From Dimorphilus gyrociliatus (lineage: Eukaryota > Annelida > Polychaeta > Dinophilidae): a DNA stretch of 64,000 nucleotides. Shown here one piece after another: positions 53,515-64,000 of the stretch. Both the position numbers and the translations under genes were made by a program. A model generated the notes under the pieces. The model was not told the DNA's origin. It saw only the letters and a program-made list of their open reading frames with translations, and ran no database searches. The stretch covers positions 1,605,713 to 1,669,712 of the forward strand of contig CAJFCJ010000004.1 of assembly GCA_904063045.1 (NCBI GenBank). Direction: 5' to 3'. Within the stretch, counting starts at the first letter, position 1. Every line of letters starts with the position of its first letter.

Positions 53515-54280
53515 TTTATAAATTATCTCATCTGCAGGTTAATCTCAAATATATAACAGGTTTAGAACAACAATCAATAAAACGGTACTCACTTTAGATG
53601 ATTTCACCTATGCTTCTCAATTCGAAATATGTCAATGATATATTTATTAAAGAATCAATTTATATTAATTAAGGCCATAAATTCATAATAAATGGCTTTT
53701 CGAAAAATTTTGTAATTAAAAAGAAAATCCTGGAAAATATGCTAGATTTTACTATCGAAAGTACTACAGTATTGATCAATATTAAAAAATATACTCTATA
53801 AGTGTAACAATTTCAGGGAAAACAATATGAGGTTTCCCCCGTCTATATATTCAGCCATTTTGAATTTCGGAGTATGGTTGACTTCTCTATGTTTATATTA
53901 TTTCGCGCATGCGTCATCTCTAATTGGTTTTTTCTTTCTCCTCTTAGTTTTTTTGCTGTTGTATCTAATATTTAAAATTATTCAGTAAGACAAAGTAAGT
54001 AAAGTTGACAATTGGGTTATTCTATACACAAAATTGTTGCCAAAATATTAAGTTATTCGGATAATGCTAAATTATAGATAAAAAAAAGAGAAACGCCTCC
54101 AATGATCTGCGCGAAAACAGATATTTATATAAGAAACAAAGAATATTGAAACTTTCGAACGCAACAGTTGTTTACGTTGCGTAACTTTACATTACATAAT
54201 GCATCATAGGCTTTGTTGTAATTACGTTCTATTTGACAGTTGTCTGAAATCCGCCTACTGAAACGAAGATGAGTTAAGTT
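53515..54280. promoter_or_regulatory. Divergent promoter region, Praja-like ligase / RABGAP1
   Basis: 766 bp between two outward-facing starts. AT-rich, no coding frame. TTTGACAG and ACGCAT-type short motifs occur but none is decisive. Promoter role by position. Confidence 0.45.
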
Positions 54281-57200
54281 ATGGCCGACAACGTTTCTGT
54301 CGATTCTGGAAACGACGACTACGTATTTGTTAATTCCAAACCCAAACTTAATATAGCTAAAAACGGTAACATTAGCGATTTATGTCAAGAAATGAATGAA
54401 GTATTAAAGGATGCCGGAACTTCCGAGGAGGAAGCAAATAGTAGAAAGAATCCTTTTGACGATCCGCTTGGTGCTAATAATCCACCACCGGGTATATATC
54501 TATTTATACACTTAAAGTAAAGGAAATAATGAAAATTTTGCTTATTGCAATAAAAATACAGAGGCTATTGTGGATGAGGGTTCAACAATATTCAACGGTG
54601 TAACATATTTAGGTGCAGCTGTTGTAAACGCACCCAGAAGTGAACCAGAAATTAACAGGAATATGGAGATATTAAATTCTCAAAATCAAGTTTCATATTC
54701 AATAATTCTTGCTGTTCCATCAGATTCAGAAGGAACCGTAAGGTTAGCTGGATAGAAGACTAACAGACATATCCTTGACTAATATTAAATGCTTGGCTAA
54801 TCTTTTCTTCATAGGCTATTGGATCCGGGAACAAATGTGGAAATAGCATCCTACAGAATTCATAGAATACTTTTTTGCTGTCGTGGTCCGCCAGATAAAT
54901 CGATATGCAATTGTTTCGCTTTTATTTGTAGTCACGGCGAAAATCAAGATAGTACAACCTATCGCTGTCACGTATTCAGATGCAATTTACAAGAAGCGGT
55001 AGTAAAATATTTATTTGTCTTTAATTAATAAATATTTAAAAAAAACTATCATTTATGATTTTTAGACTGGTCGTATTTTATACAATTTTGCTATGGCATT
55101 TCAAAAAACTCCATCTGCCTTGACAAGACGACAAGCTAGCATCTCCGAGCAAGTTTTTAACTTTAACGTCAACCTAGAGATAAAAGAAGACGATGGCAAA
55201 GGTGGATTTAGGTTGACAATTTAAATGTGCTTGAAAGTCTGTTTCGTCATTATTGTGTCTCTTTTATAGTACATGCCCTAGAGACAAGAACGCTTTTAAA
55301 TTTAGATGCGATTTGGAAAAGAAATTAATTATTAACGTTACGCAAACATCCAACGAAGAACTCAAGATCGAAAGGTATTAACTATTTTCACATTTTATTA
55401 ATTTTCCATACTATTTATTTAACCATATTTAATTAATAATAAAAAGTTAACTTTAAGTAAAGTAAGGTAAAATAGATTGAGGAGAAAGACCTTTAGACTT
55501 GTTTTCAATGTTTAGGTGTTTTGGATTACTGATAAGCCCTGGACGCAACGTTAAACACAGCGACATGCATCTAATCGATATGGTTTGTAAAAATTAATTA
55601 ACTATTTTAAATATATAGTTTTCTACCTATTTTACCCGGGAAATTGCGCTAAGGATTTTTACTTTTTATGTTGTTTGTTGTTTTTCTTTCTTTCTTTCAT
55701 TTCAGAAATTCTAATATATACTTGATACTTTAACTTTCTCTTAATTTTATATCCGTAATTTAAATCTTCCACTTTACCGATATTGAAAAAAAAGCCCATT
55801 TAAAAGATTATAATAGTCATAAGATATATATATATATATATCGCTGATTATTTTCAAAGATTACCTATCATATTATATAATTAAAAAAGAGAAACAAACC
55901 TTACAGGATGACCTACCTCGTAAACGAAGTGGGGGAGTAATACCTCATAAAATGGCGATTGGCGATTTACTTACAGTAAAGATATTAGTTGATTTTTTTT
56001 TTTTCTATCTTTCCGCTTTGGTCTTATTTTTCAATTTTTTAGTCTCCTAACTTTTCGTTATGCTATATTTTTCTTTTCTTTCATTTTGTCTCTACTTTTT
56101 TTTTATAAAAAAAAAGAATTAAAATTGAAAAGAAAAAAAGATTAATAAAGGAAAACCACTTGATGAAAAGGAAAAATGATTTTTAGGATAAAAAAATTGC
56201 GAAATTATTTGAAAGAAAAAAAAAATTACAATTTTTTATTTAGGAAACTAAACGGAGGTCGAGTGTGGCGAATTTATTGAAAAGACAGGTGGAACGCTAT
56301 GATTCCGTTCATAAATTATTTAACATACAACCGACTAAAACTGAACAGCTTTTATCGCCAATAACGCATGCTAGGCTTAATAACTTATTTCCGCTGAGCA
56401 ATGTCATTAAATATACATGATTTTTGGATTTATTATAGAGATGAGAAGTAATTAGCTTTATATGTTTTTCTCTGTATTCATTAGGTATCGATGGGTGCGT
56501 CAAATGAAGGAAAGACTTATATAATATCTGGACATTGGGATCCAACAGACCCAAATTTCCAAATCCTTAACACGGAAACTCATGGAGGTAATAGATAATA
56601 TTAGAACTAAGCGTTACGTTTATAAATAGCTATAAGCCGATGTCAATAAAAGGGTCGTAATATATTACTTATTAGATACAAAAGTTTTCCTGACTATCGC
56701 AATTGACCTAGTTATTATTGGAATTCAAGAACCAGTACGATTTCTTATTGAAAGCAAGGCGAAAATTTTTCCAACAAATGAAAGATTTTGGTACATAACC
56801 AAGAAGCCTTTACAAGATACCTTTGTTCTGAAGCTGAAGAGAGTAAGTCTACGAAAGTTCAATATCTTACATTTACTTTAATTATGATTTTAATTTATCT
56901 TATGTTCTTTCTTTCACTTTTTTTACGAGTTCACTTTTTTATGTATGGTAATTTTAAGTTCGTTTCTTTTATTACACTATTTTCCTTTTTATAGAATGAA
57001 AATGAGAAAGGCGATGCTCTATTCGATGTTTTAAGTATCGAAAGTCAAACTGAAATCGATCGGGCGGCTAGTATGTCGTTAAAAATACAACCGAATCAAA
57101 TCGCTATCGAAACTGTTCAAACGCCTATGGCTGACGGACCAGATGATGATTCTGGTAATGACGAACCACTTATGAGTGGATCTGGTTTAGTAAGCAAAGA

Positions 57201-60200
57201 AATAACGGATGATGAACTTTTGTCAAATTGGCAGCAAGTCTTAGTTAAATGGAATCAAAATTTAAACCAAAAACCAAAACAAGTCACTGAATTGGTTAGG
57301 AAAGGCGTACCGGAAGCTTTACGTGGGGAAGTTTGGCAACGCCTCAGTAATTGCCATCTACATACAGAACTACTAGACGCATATCGCATACTAATTACAA
57401 AGGTATATTGATGTTATTTTATTTTAAAGTAGAACACAAAAAAGACACATCACATCGAAAAGTGACTATTTCTTTGAAATTCCCTTCATCCTTCTCCTTA
57501 GAAGTCTATCACGAGATTCGAATCGTGCAATTGTTCCGTAGATTTATTACTAGTCGCCAAATGGTTTCCTGTACCACTTTCTGGTCTTATTTTTTTCTTA
57601 CGGAAACATAATAAATTCGCCATCGCTAATCTAAGCTCTTGGTTACATATCAGAAATACAATAATATTAAACCAACTGTTGCTGTAGGACAGCAAATAGA
57701 AGCTGGATTCAAATACAAAGCTTAAACCTTTATCAGTCATAACAGTATAAAATAGACTGATCTGAATAGGAGAGTTACAAGTGACCAGTAGAATAATCAA
57801 AGCTAGAAACATTGCTATTTGTTTTCCATGAAGCCTTGGTTTCTCCGATGGGCTCTTTGCGTGGTATATTATCTGACAATAGCAATAGACAACTATGGCA
57901 ACAGGTACGAAGAATGATGAAAAAAATTCAAAAACGCTAAATATTTTATTTGTCGTTGAATATTCAGGATTTTGTGTACACGATATATATTTCTCTCCGT
58001 TTACAGTTTCAATTTCAACCTGGTCATTTGTAATTGCCGCTCTTATACTATATAATCCGCCAATCAACCACAGTAGAGATACGATTAACGCGCTTTTCCC
58101 AAGAGATAAATTTTCGTTTTTATCACTATTCTTGACAAACTGTAGATATCTAAGAATAGCTATAGCTACTATCGATAGAATCGAAGTTATAGAACTGCAA
58201 GATGCTGCAAAGTGGCATAATTTACACATTGTCGAGCTGAGATATCCCTCCGAAAACATGCCAGTTATTCTCGCGGGTACAACTAGTAAACCAACAGAAG
58301 CTCTGGCTGTTACCAAAGACAGTAGAAATAGATTTGAAGATACTCTTCGGAGTTTAGGATGTTTAATTATCGCAATAACGACGAGGAGATTAGATGTTAT
58401 AGTTAGAAAAATACATATTGAATACAAAGTTATGAATACTTTCTTCGCCACATCATTGCTGCCAAATTCCGCTTCAGTTTCGGGTTCAAATTCTCCTTTT
58501 GCCTCTCCTTCGGGGAATGGTTCATTTTCTGGTAGAGCCAGATTCGGTTGACTTGTTACTTTATTTTCACTCTTAAAACCGGAGACAAAAGGTGAAAATC
58601 GAAGAATAATAAGAGCCAAAAATATCTTTGTTTTCAACTTATCCCTGAAACGCATTATTGTATTTTATTCGATTAGTTTTTTTTATTCTGCTTTTTTCCA
58701 ATCTTTTGTATTTCGCAATTGACAATGAAAAAGCTTTCAAAATTACGCTCCTCTTATTTCAAGGCTTTCCAACAATACGATGAAGTTTTTTGTTTCTTTT
58801 TACCCTCTGAGTTGCTGTTGTTGTTGATGCTTATCGAATAAGCAACTAAGTGCTCGTCACATAGCAGCAGCTTCCATATAGACTAAAGCGTCATCTGAAT
58901 ATGCGCAGTAACAAAAAACAAGTCGCTTCTTTTTTTAATTTAATAATACTTGCTGTTGCATGAAGGGATTAGTTCTTTACATATTGTGATCGGAGAAGAC
59001 GCCTAAGAGAGTAGTGCTCCTATGTTTATAACATAGGCAAATTTTACATTATATTATTCTCTTCGTCATTTAAACCATGAAAAGTATACAATGAACACCG
59101 GAAGTCGAAACTCTAAATTGGAGAATATATATAAAAAGCGTATGAGAATAGAAAGTTTTTTAGTTTTTGGTTTTGCATATTGCTTATGCATAAAATATGA
59201 ATTATTGTTTTTTTTTTATAGAAGTATGAATATCCTTTTGATATTTTATTTATGTTAATTCCATTTGATAATCTTTGATTTTTACATTTCACTATTCTTT
59301 GATTAGTAAATTAAAGAGAAAGAGGAATAGCTTACCAAAACACGTTTAGAAGAACGTAAAGTAAAATATTAGATATACAAAAGTTAATTATCATTACAGA
59401 AGGAAAAGTATACCCCTCCTAGAGATACAATAGATATATAAGAGTATCAATGGTTTAATATAGCTATAATCTTTATAACAGATTGCATATCCTCATTTTT
59501 GATGTAAATAATAATTTCTTAACTAGACGTTCTTTGAATATTTAATAATGGGAGAGGAGAGGGTTGTTTGTTTTCTATAACCTATCAATTTATTGTTTAT
59601 CTTTTGACTTTAACAATACTCTTAAACAGTCTTAAAAGAGCACTGACGTTATGGTTAAATTTTACCATGATTATGGATTAATCTTTTTCTAATAAAGCGT
59701 TAGAATAAAAGGAGTTTTTGGATAGTTAATTCCTATCTCAAGTAAAGATATCTCGAATAGACTTTCATTATTAATCCACTTTATAAAAAGAATACATGAT
59801 GTATCTAGCTATTGTGCCTGAGGGATGAATAGACAGTGAATAGATAGGTTATATATTTAGGCGTATATTTACATGTGTATTTGAAGGGTAAATAGAAAGC
59901 AGAGTGATTGCACTTATGTTTTCTTTTTCATTTAGAAAGTACTTTTTATGTTTGAGTAATTTTTATGTTTTTCTTAAATGGAAAGTAATATTATCAAATC
60001 TAAAATGGGAAATATTTCCCTCTAATCATGAATATGTAACTATTCTTTCTAGGTATGAGTTCACAAGATATAGGTTAAGATCACTCATTCGTAAATAAAT
60101 TAATAAGATATAATCATTTCCATAATTAGATCCAAGATTCCTTTCGCCTTAAATTTTATGCTTTTAATCACATTTTAATAGAGACGTTCATTTCAGGATT

Positions 60201-61866
60201 CATCATGCGAGCAAGTCATCCTACGAGACATCAATCGGACATTTCCGGCTCACGATTTCTTCAAAGAAACGGGCGGTGTCGGACAAGATTCGCTATATAG
60301 GATTAGCAAAGCATATTCTGTATACGATGAAGAGATCGGTTACTGTCAAGGCTTGAGTTTTCTTTCCGCCGCTCTCCTTTTACATGTTAGTTTCATCTCT
60401 TTTGATCTTGATTTTACCTCAGAACAAATATTTAACAGATGCCCGAGGAACAAGCATTTTGCGTTCTTGTTCAGATGATGCGAAATTACGGTTTACGAGA
60501 TATTTATAAGGCCGGCTTCGAGGCTTTACATACAAAATTCTATCAGTTGGAACGTCTCGTACAGGATAAATTATCCGATTTATATAAGCACTTGAAGGAT
60601 TTGGGTATAGAAACCCATATGTATGCCTCGCAATGGTTCTTAACTCTATTCTCCGCTAAATTCCCATTGCATATGGTTTTCTACGTTATTGATCTTATTT
60701 TGTGTGACGTTTGTATAATTTTCACCTTTCCTTTTACTATAAGTTTACGTCTATTTACGGAATAAGGATAAAGAAAGAGAAATTTGTTTGAACAGGGTTT
60801 AAACATGGTGTTCAACATAGCTCTAGCACTACTCAAACATTCCCGAAAAGATTTGTTAGCGCTGGATTTCGAGGGCGTCCTCAAATATTTTCGAGTGAAT
60901 TTACCTAAGAACTTCCGAGTGGAAAAGAACGCTGAATCGCTAATGCATTTAGCCGTATCATCCAAAGTTAGCTCTCGAAAATTAAGGAAATACGAAGAAG
61001 AGTATCGAAGAATGAAAGAATTCGAAAGACAAACAGAAAACCCGATAGATAGATTAGAACGGGAAGTTCATCAATTGAATACTGAAATCTTTCGGTTAGA
61101 GAATGAAAATGATTTGTTGGCCCAAGAGTTGGTTACAAATAAGATCTCCTTAAGACGGGATTTAGACGACGTTCGTACTGTTTCTATTCTCTTTTTCTCT
61201 TTCACTTTCATTAATATCCTCTTTTTCTCTGACCACCCGCTGTCATTCAATCTCTATTAAACTATTTATTTTCTATTAAACTAATAGGCGGAAGGTCATT
61301 GCGAAGATTTGATGACACAAGTTGAAACCACTACTAAAAATTTATTCGAGGCAAGAGAAGAGAAGGAAAGATTAGCTTCGGAATTGAAACAATTGAAAGA
61401 AATGTTTCGCAAGGAAGCGGAAAAGTCATCATTGGAGCAAAAAAGGAACGCTGTTATAATAACTGAATATAAGCAGGTAGGCGGACGTTGTAAAATGAGT
61501 GTAAAGTTGGAATGCCATTGTTAACTTTGACAGATCATTTCGAACATGAGTAAGAAGCAAAATTCGTACGAGGAGGACATTAATAAATTACAGTCTCAAA
61601 TTTCCCGTTGCGAATCCTGTTCAAAAGTTGAAGCTTCCGAAGAGAATGACGAGAAACCAACAACCGGGACGAGAGAATTGGAATTAGAATTGGCCCAAAC
61701 TAAACTTGCTTTGGTCGAGTCTGAATGCCGAACGCAGGATTTAACGCATCAATTGAATAATGCACTTGCTGAATTGGAGGCCACCTCAAAGAATTCTTGG
61801 CTTCAAAAGACGTTGACGTCAATTAAAGACGTCACCGGACAACGTAAAGAAGAAAAGACTTCTTAA
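54281..61866 (+). CDS. RABGAP1: RABGAP1 (PTB- and TBC-domain Rab GTPase-activating protein)
   Basis: Exons: 54281-54491, 54562-54742, 54815-54998, 55066-55211, 55270-55374, 55516-55582, [optional 56244-56408/56420], 56485-56587, 56676-56842, 56995-57402, 60197-60385, 60439-60708, 60796-61170, 61288-61476, 61534-61866. Without the optional exon, 2928 nt (975 residues). The PTB domain has FNGVTYLGAAVVNAPRSEPE, LLDPGTNVEIASYRIHRI and LEIKEDDGKGGF. Then comes the kinesin-like segment (SGHWDPTDPNFQ) and a TBC domain with the Arg finger in RDINRTFPAHDFF and the Gln finger in IGYCQGLSFL. Further blocks are MPEEQAFCVLVQMM and HMYASQWFLTLFSAKFPLHM. The C-terminal coiled coil ends ELELELAQTKLALVESECR...NSWLQKTLTSIKDVTG. 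The family stimulates Rab GTP hydrolysis (Rab6, Rab11, Rab36 in vertebrates) in endosomal and Golgi traffic. The 2794-bp intron 57403-60196 hosts an antisense GPCR. Confidence 0.96.
55832..55847. repeat. (TA)n microsatellite in RABGAP1 intron
   Basis: Short TA dinucleotide run within the 55583-56243 intron, which is otherwise T-rich. Confidence 0.7.
56244..56420 (+). other. RABGAP1: Optional RABGAP1 exon (cassette or alternative terminal exon)
   Basis: After a TTTAG acceptor, 58 open codons in the correct phase run to TGA: TKRRSSVANLLKRQVERYDS, then VHKLFNIQPTKTEQLLSPI and RLNNLFPLSNVIKYT. Vertebrate RABGAP1 has nothing here; it passes straight from MHLLDL to ESMG. With a weak GTCATT donor at 56409 it becomes a 165-nt cassette in phase 0-0; read through, it ends a short PTB-only isoform. 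Contains a basic RRSS site. Confidence 0.5.
57498..58655 (-). CDS. Divergent class A (rhodopsin-like) G-protein-coupled receptor, nested
   Basis: Intronless frame of 385 codons, antisense inside a RABGAP1 intron. Signal-peptide-like start (KIFLALIILRFSPFVSGF), then an acidic N-terminal domain rich in Glu/Pro (PENEPFPEGEAKGEFEPETE). Seven hydrophobic helices follow. Landmarks: TM1 TSNLLVVIAI; TM2 SLVTARASVGLLVVP; TM3 CKLCHFAASC with ILRYLQF; TM4 LLWLIGG; TM5 FFVPVAIVVYCY; TM6 VTCNSPIQ; TM7 YSNSWFNIIVF. Compared with class A consensus, Asp2.50 is Arg, Asp3.49 of DRY is Leu, Trp6.48 is Asn and NPxxY reads NIIVF, while Asn1.50, Cys3.25, Arg3.50, Trp4.50, Pro5.50 and Pro6.50 remain. TM2 wording resembles amine receptors. 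Ligand unknown; lack of the sodium-site Asp suggests atypical or absent conventional signalling. Confidence 0.85.
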   Translation of the reverse strand: MRFRDKLKTKIFLALIILRFSPFVSGFKSENKVTSQPNLALPENEPFPEGEAKGEFEPETEAEFGSNDVAKKVFITLYSICIFLTITSNLLVVIAIIKHPKLRRVSSNLFLLSLVTARASVGLLVVPARITGMFSEGYLSSTMCKLCHFAASCSSITSILSIVAIAILRYLQFVKNSDKNENLSLGKSALIVSLLWLIGGLYSIRAAITNDQVEIETVNGEKYISCTQNPEYSTTNKIFSVFEFFSSFFVPVAIVVYCYCQIIYHAKSPSEKPRLHGKQIAMFLALIILLVTCNSPIQISLFYTVMTDKGLSFVFESSFYLLSYSNSWFNIIVFLICNQELRLAMANLLCFRKKKIRPESGTGNHLATSNKSTEQLHDSNLVIDF

Positions 61867-63038
61867 ACATAATGTTAAGAAATGAATAGATAAAATAGTC
61901 GGCTTAATTAAAAGATTTACATTTTCTTATTCTTGAACGAAAAAAATCTGTCAGTTGAACATCTGCGTGCAAGCGTTTTTCCCACGACGACAATGTCAAT
62001 AGAAGAGAATTTTCTCGCCGTCCAAACGGTCGCGCAAGATTAAACTAACAAGTATTTATAGACGGCCTAATGACACGTTTCCCTACAAGCATGCCATCTG
62101 CCTTTCGCTCTCGTGCATAATTCATTCGCGAAATATGCAAATACTATCTTACTTAGGACCCAATGTCGCCAGGCAGATGGGTAATTAAGCATATATACAT
62201 GGTAAACTATAGCTGTCTAGGCGTAGTAAGAGTAAGACGACGGCAGCTGAAGAATGACGGTCGATTAATTGGAAAGTTTTCGGCCGCCCACTAATTTCCT
62301 CATGGCACGCGTCGAAAAGGGGAAAAGATCTATCGGTAATAAGGACTCTGTAAACAATGCAATGTGCTACAAGTCTCGGCAGGTGCAATTTCTACTCCTT
62401 ATATGTGTTATTTTGTTTGAGATATGAACAAAATATCGTTATTGACCATTTTATACGCGGTCAAAGTTGTCGGACAGGTGCGCGGTATATTTTTCGGAAA
62501 CTAATCGAAAGAGTATATTGGAAGAGTTTTCGGCGGATCCTTTAATCGTTCGTGAACATTGCCTTCTTTCAAGTATACGCACCTGGCACGCGTCTAATCG
62601 GCGTCCTTGGCGTTTTTCACGTGTAAACGATAGAAATGGAGGGTAAAAGAAAGGGAAAAAAAGGAAAGCCGTTTGATCCGTATCGGCCGTTATGATCGCC
62701 ACACGCGCCGGCCTTCCTCTTTTCCTTTTGAAGGCAGGAACTAACAAAAAAGCCGCGCAAGGCACCTCTATCAATCACGCGCACGTGATCGGGCCGGTGG
62801 GCGGAGCGTAGCAGTTAAGGGGGGCATCATTGCCAATTTTCCAATTCATTCGGCGCCGGAGGTTAGCGGCTACCACTTTGTTCAAGCGGACGAACGACGT
62901 TCACACTCCATACGTAACTCCTATCGCCGTCAAACCATAATTGGCAGGAATTCAACAATCCTTATTTACGACATGCCAACCGTCTTGTTTACTTAAGTCG
63001 TCCTTATCGAAAGAGACTTGCATCGACTCGTCATTGAC
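61867..63038. other. Intergenic region upstream of the last gene
   Basis: About 1.17 kb, noticeably richer in CpG than the rest of the window from 62460 to 62960. Contains an exact CSL octamer on the minus strand (61979-61986), a CACGTG-containing GCGCACGTGATC (about 62780) and a GC-box-like GGGCGG near 62800. Probable promoter/enhancer of the gene beginning at 63039. Open frames here lack support. Confidence 0.4.
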
Positions 63039-63096
63039 ATGGATCACGATCGACTAGTTAACAAATTAATGGAAATATGCGACGATTACGAGGAAG
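63039..63096 (+). CDS. Probable first coding exon of a gene leaving the window
   Basis: ATG followed by 19 codons (MDHDRLVNKLMEICDDYEE) and a GTTAGT donor in phase 1. The acidic, helical composition is protein-like and a CpG-rich promoter-like block lies just upstream. No acceptor for a second exon could be fixed in the remaining 904 bp. Family unknown. Confidence 0.4.
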
Positions 63097-64000
63097 GTTA
63101 GTGACATATTTGATTTTTTTTTATAAAAAAGGGATCGTACCCTATCCATTGTCACCATCGACACGTTTTGGATTGTGGAAGATAAAAAAAAGAGGGAGAA
63201 CGAGACAGCTGGCAACGAGAAATTTTTTCACCAATCTCGGCGGGAGGTTGAGAAAGGAATGTGACACGACTTTTACGCATATACCCCCAAAACACTGCTT
63301 AGGACCCGACTCAACGCAAAAATTTCCACTTTACAGTGTCATGGCGAACTGACACCAATTCAAAAAACGCAAGAACGAGTTTGAACGCGAGGATTAGCGT
63401 TTTAACATTTAATAAATAGTAGTACCGAGTTAATCTCTTCTTTTTAACAAGTTCCGACAGTTGGTCGTAGAGATAGTTCTTATTGATAAACCCCCCTAAG
63501 GCACCTGCCCTATTTACTTTTCGTAGAATGGAATAACAAAGTTGGGTATATAGACATATATAGTACATAAAATCGCCCACTATATAGATAATAACGTATA
63601 TACTATATGCCAAATAGCCCTTTTATTTCGTTTATAAAGGGTTTATTGTTTGAAAATATGATTTTTAGACTGAATAGAAAGAAAACATATCAGTATTTAG
63701 TATAAAATGCATATAGATAGATATATAGTATCTATATAAGTATGTGAAGCATTTTTTTAAGTATATTTATAGAAAAGAAATAGGATTAAGATGTTGAGAA
63801 ATATTTTCAAGAGAAAGTAAACCCTTTGGGCGGAGTAGGAAATTCGTCTCGATTCTCAGACAGATACGCCTCTAAGTTTGTATATTTGTACAAGGAGTTA
63901 GATTAGTCCACTCGTTCGCTAAACATCTGTTCAGAAATCGTGACGTTTGAATGGCGTCGAGTTGTATGAGAACATTAGGAGGTCGTGCGAAAGGAGTATA
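63097..64000. other. Window end, probable first intron
   Basis: AT-rich sequence with TATA-type repeats near 63700-63730. The frames 63077-63352 and 63311-63613 have no supporting features. Nothing else was recognised. Confidence 0.35.

Noticed and set aside
57895-58551. 218-codon plus-strand frame in the RABGAP1 intron
   Set aside because: Shadow of the GPCR on the opposite strand; the minus strand has the seven hydrophobic helices and a signal peptide.
62451-62774. 107-codon minus-strand frame before the last gene
   Set aside because: Basic, low-complexity product with no recognisable motif, in a CpG-rich promoter-like block.

Overview
The window is nuclear DNA of a bilaterian animal with a compact, AT-rich genome. 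Genes are interrupted by many short GT-AG introns, mostly about 50-100 bp, and neighbouring genes are often only 80-400 bp apart. I reconstructed most coding chains by hand from splice sites. In 12 of them the summed exon lengths are divisible by three and the joined protein matches a known family along its length. The content (guanylate-binding-type GTPase, PAXX, XRCC3, Praja-type RING, a TSPN-bearing fibrillar collagen, a divergent TALE homeobox gene) argues against a fly or nematode. It fits a small spiralian such as a compact-genome annelid. That placement is inference; no species can be named from the sequence alone.

Layout: 793-4366 (+) guanylate-binding-protein-like GTPase. 4992-14651 (+) Notch, 16 exons, 33 EGF repeats by my count. 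14745-17328 (-) carnitine O-acetyltransferase, tail to tail with Notch. 17813-18671 (-) mitochondrial ferredoxin FDX2. 19035-19885 (+) CACYBP, sharing a 363-bp divergent promoter with FDX2. 20000-20518 (+) intronless DUF6314-like gene. 20633-22070 (+) XRCC3. 22622-28010 (+) MARK/PAR-1 kinase with a duplicated, frame-incompatible (mutually exclusive) exon pair. 28299-28879 (-) PAXX. 29305-29472 (+) possible tail-anchored exon. 29786-30922 (+) TJAP1/BEGAIN-like coiled-coil protein. 31001-32013 (-) LRRC73. 33565-35123 (+) unrecognised three-exon chain. 35486-36337 (+) intronless divergent TALE homeobox gene. 37805-43761 (+) SynGAP/DAB2IP-family RasGAP with two alternative first exons. 44442-51383 (+) fibrillar collagen, 37 exons. 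51626-53514 (-) Praja-like RING-H2 E3 ligase. 54281-61866 (+) RABGAP1, with an antisense intronless GPCR (57498-58655) nested in one intron. 63039-63096 (+) probable first exon of a gene that leaves the window.

The genes do not form one pathway. Themes are signalling and development (Notch, MARK, RasGAP, homeobox, GPCR), DNA break repair (XRCC3 and PAXX either side of MARK), mitochondrial and peroxisomal metabolism (CRAT, FDX2) and matrix (collagen). Observations most worth checking: four perfect CSL/Su(H) sites inside Notch introns, the MARK exon pair, the homeodomain lacking Asn51, the nested GPCR lacking several class A switch residues, and an extra in-frame exon in RABGAP1.
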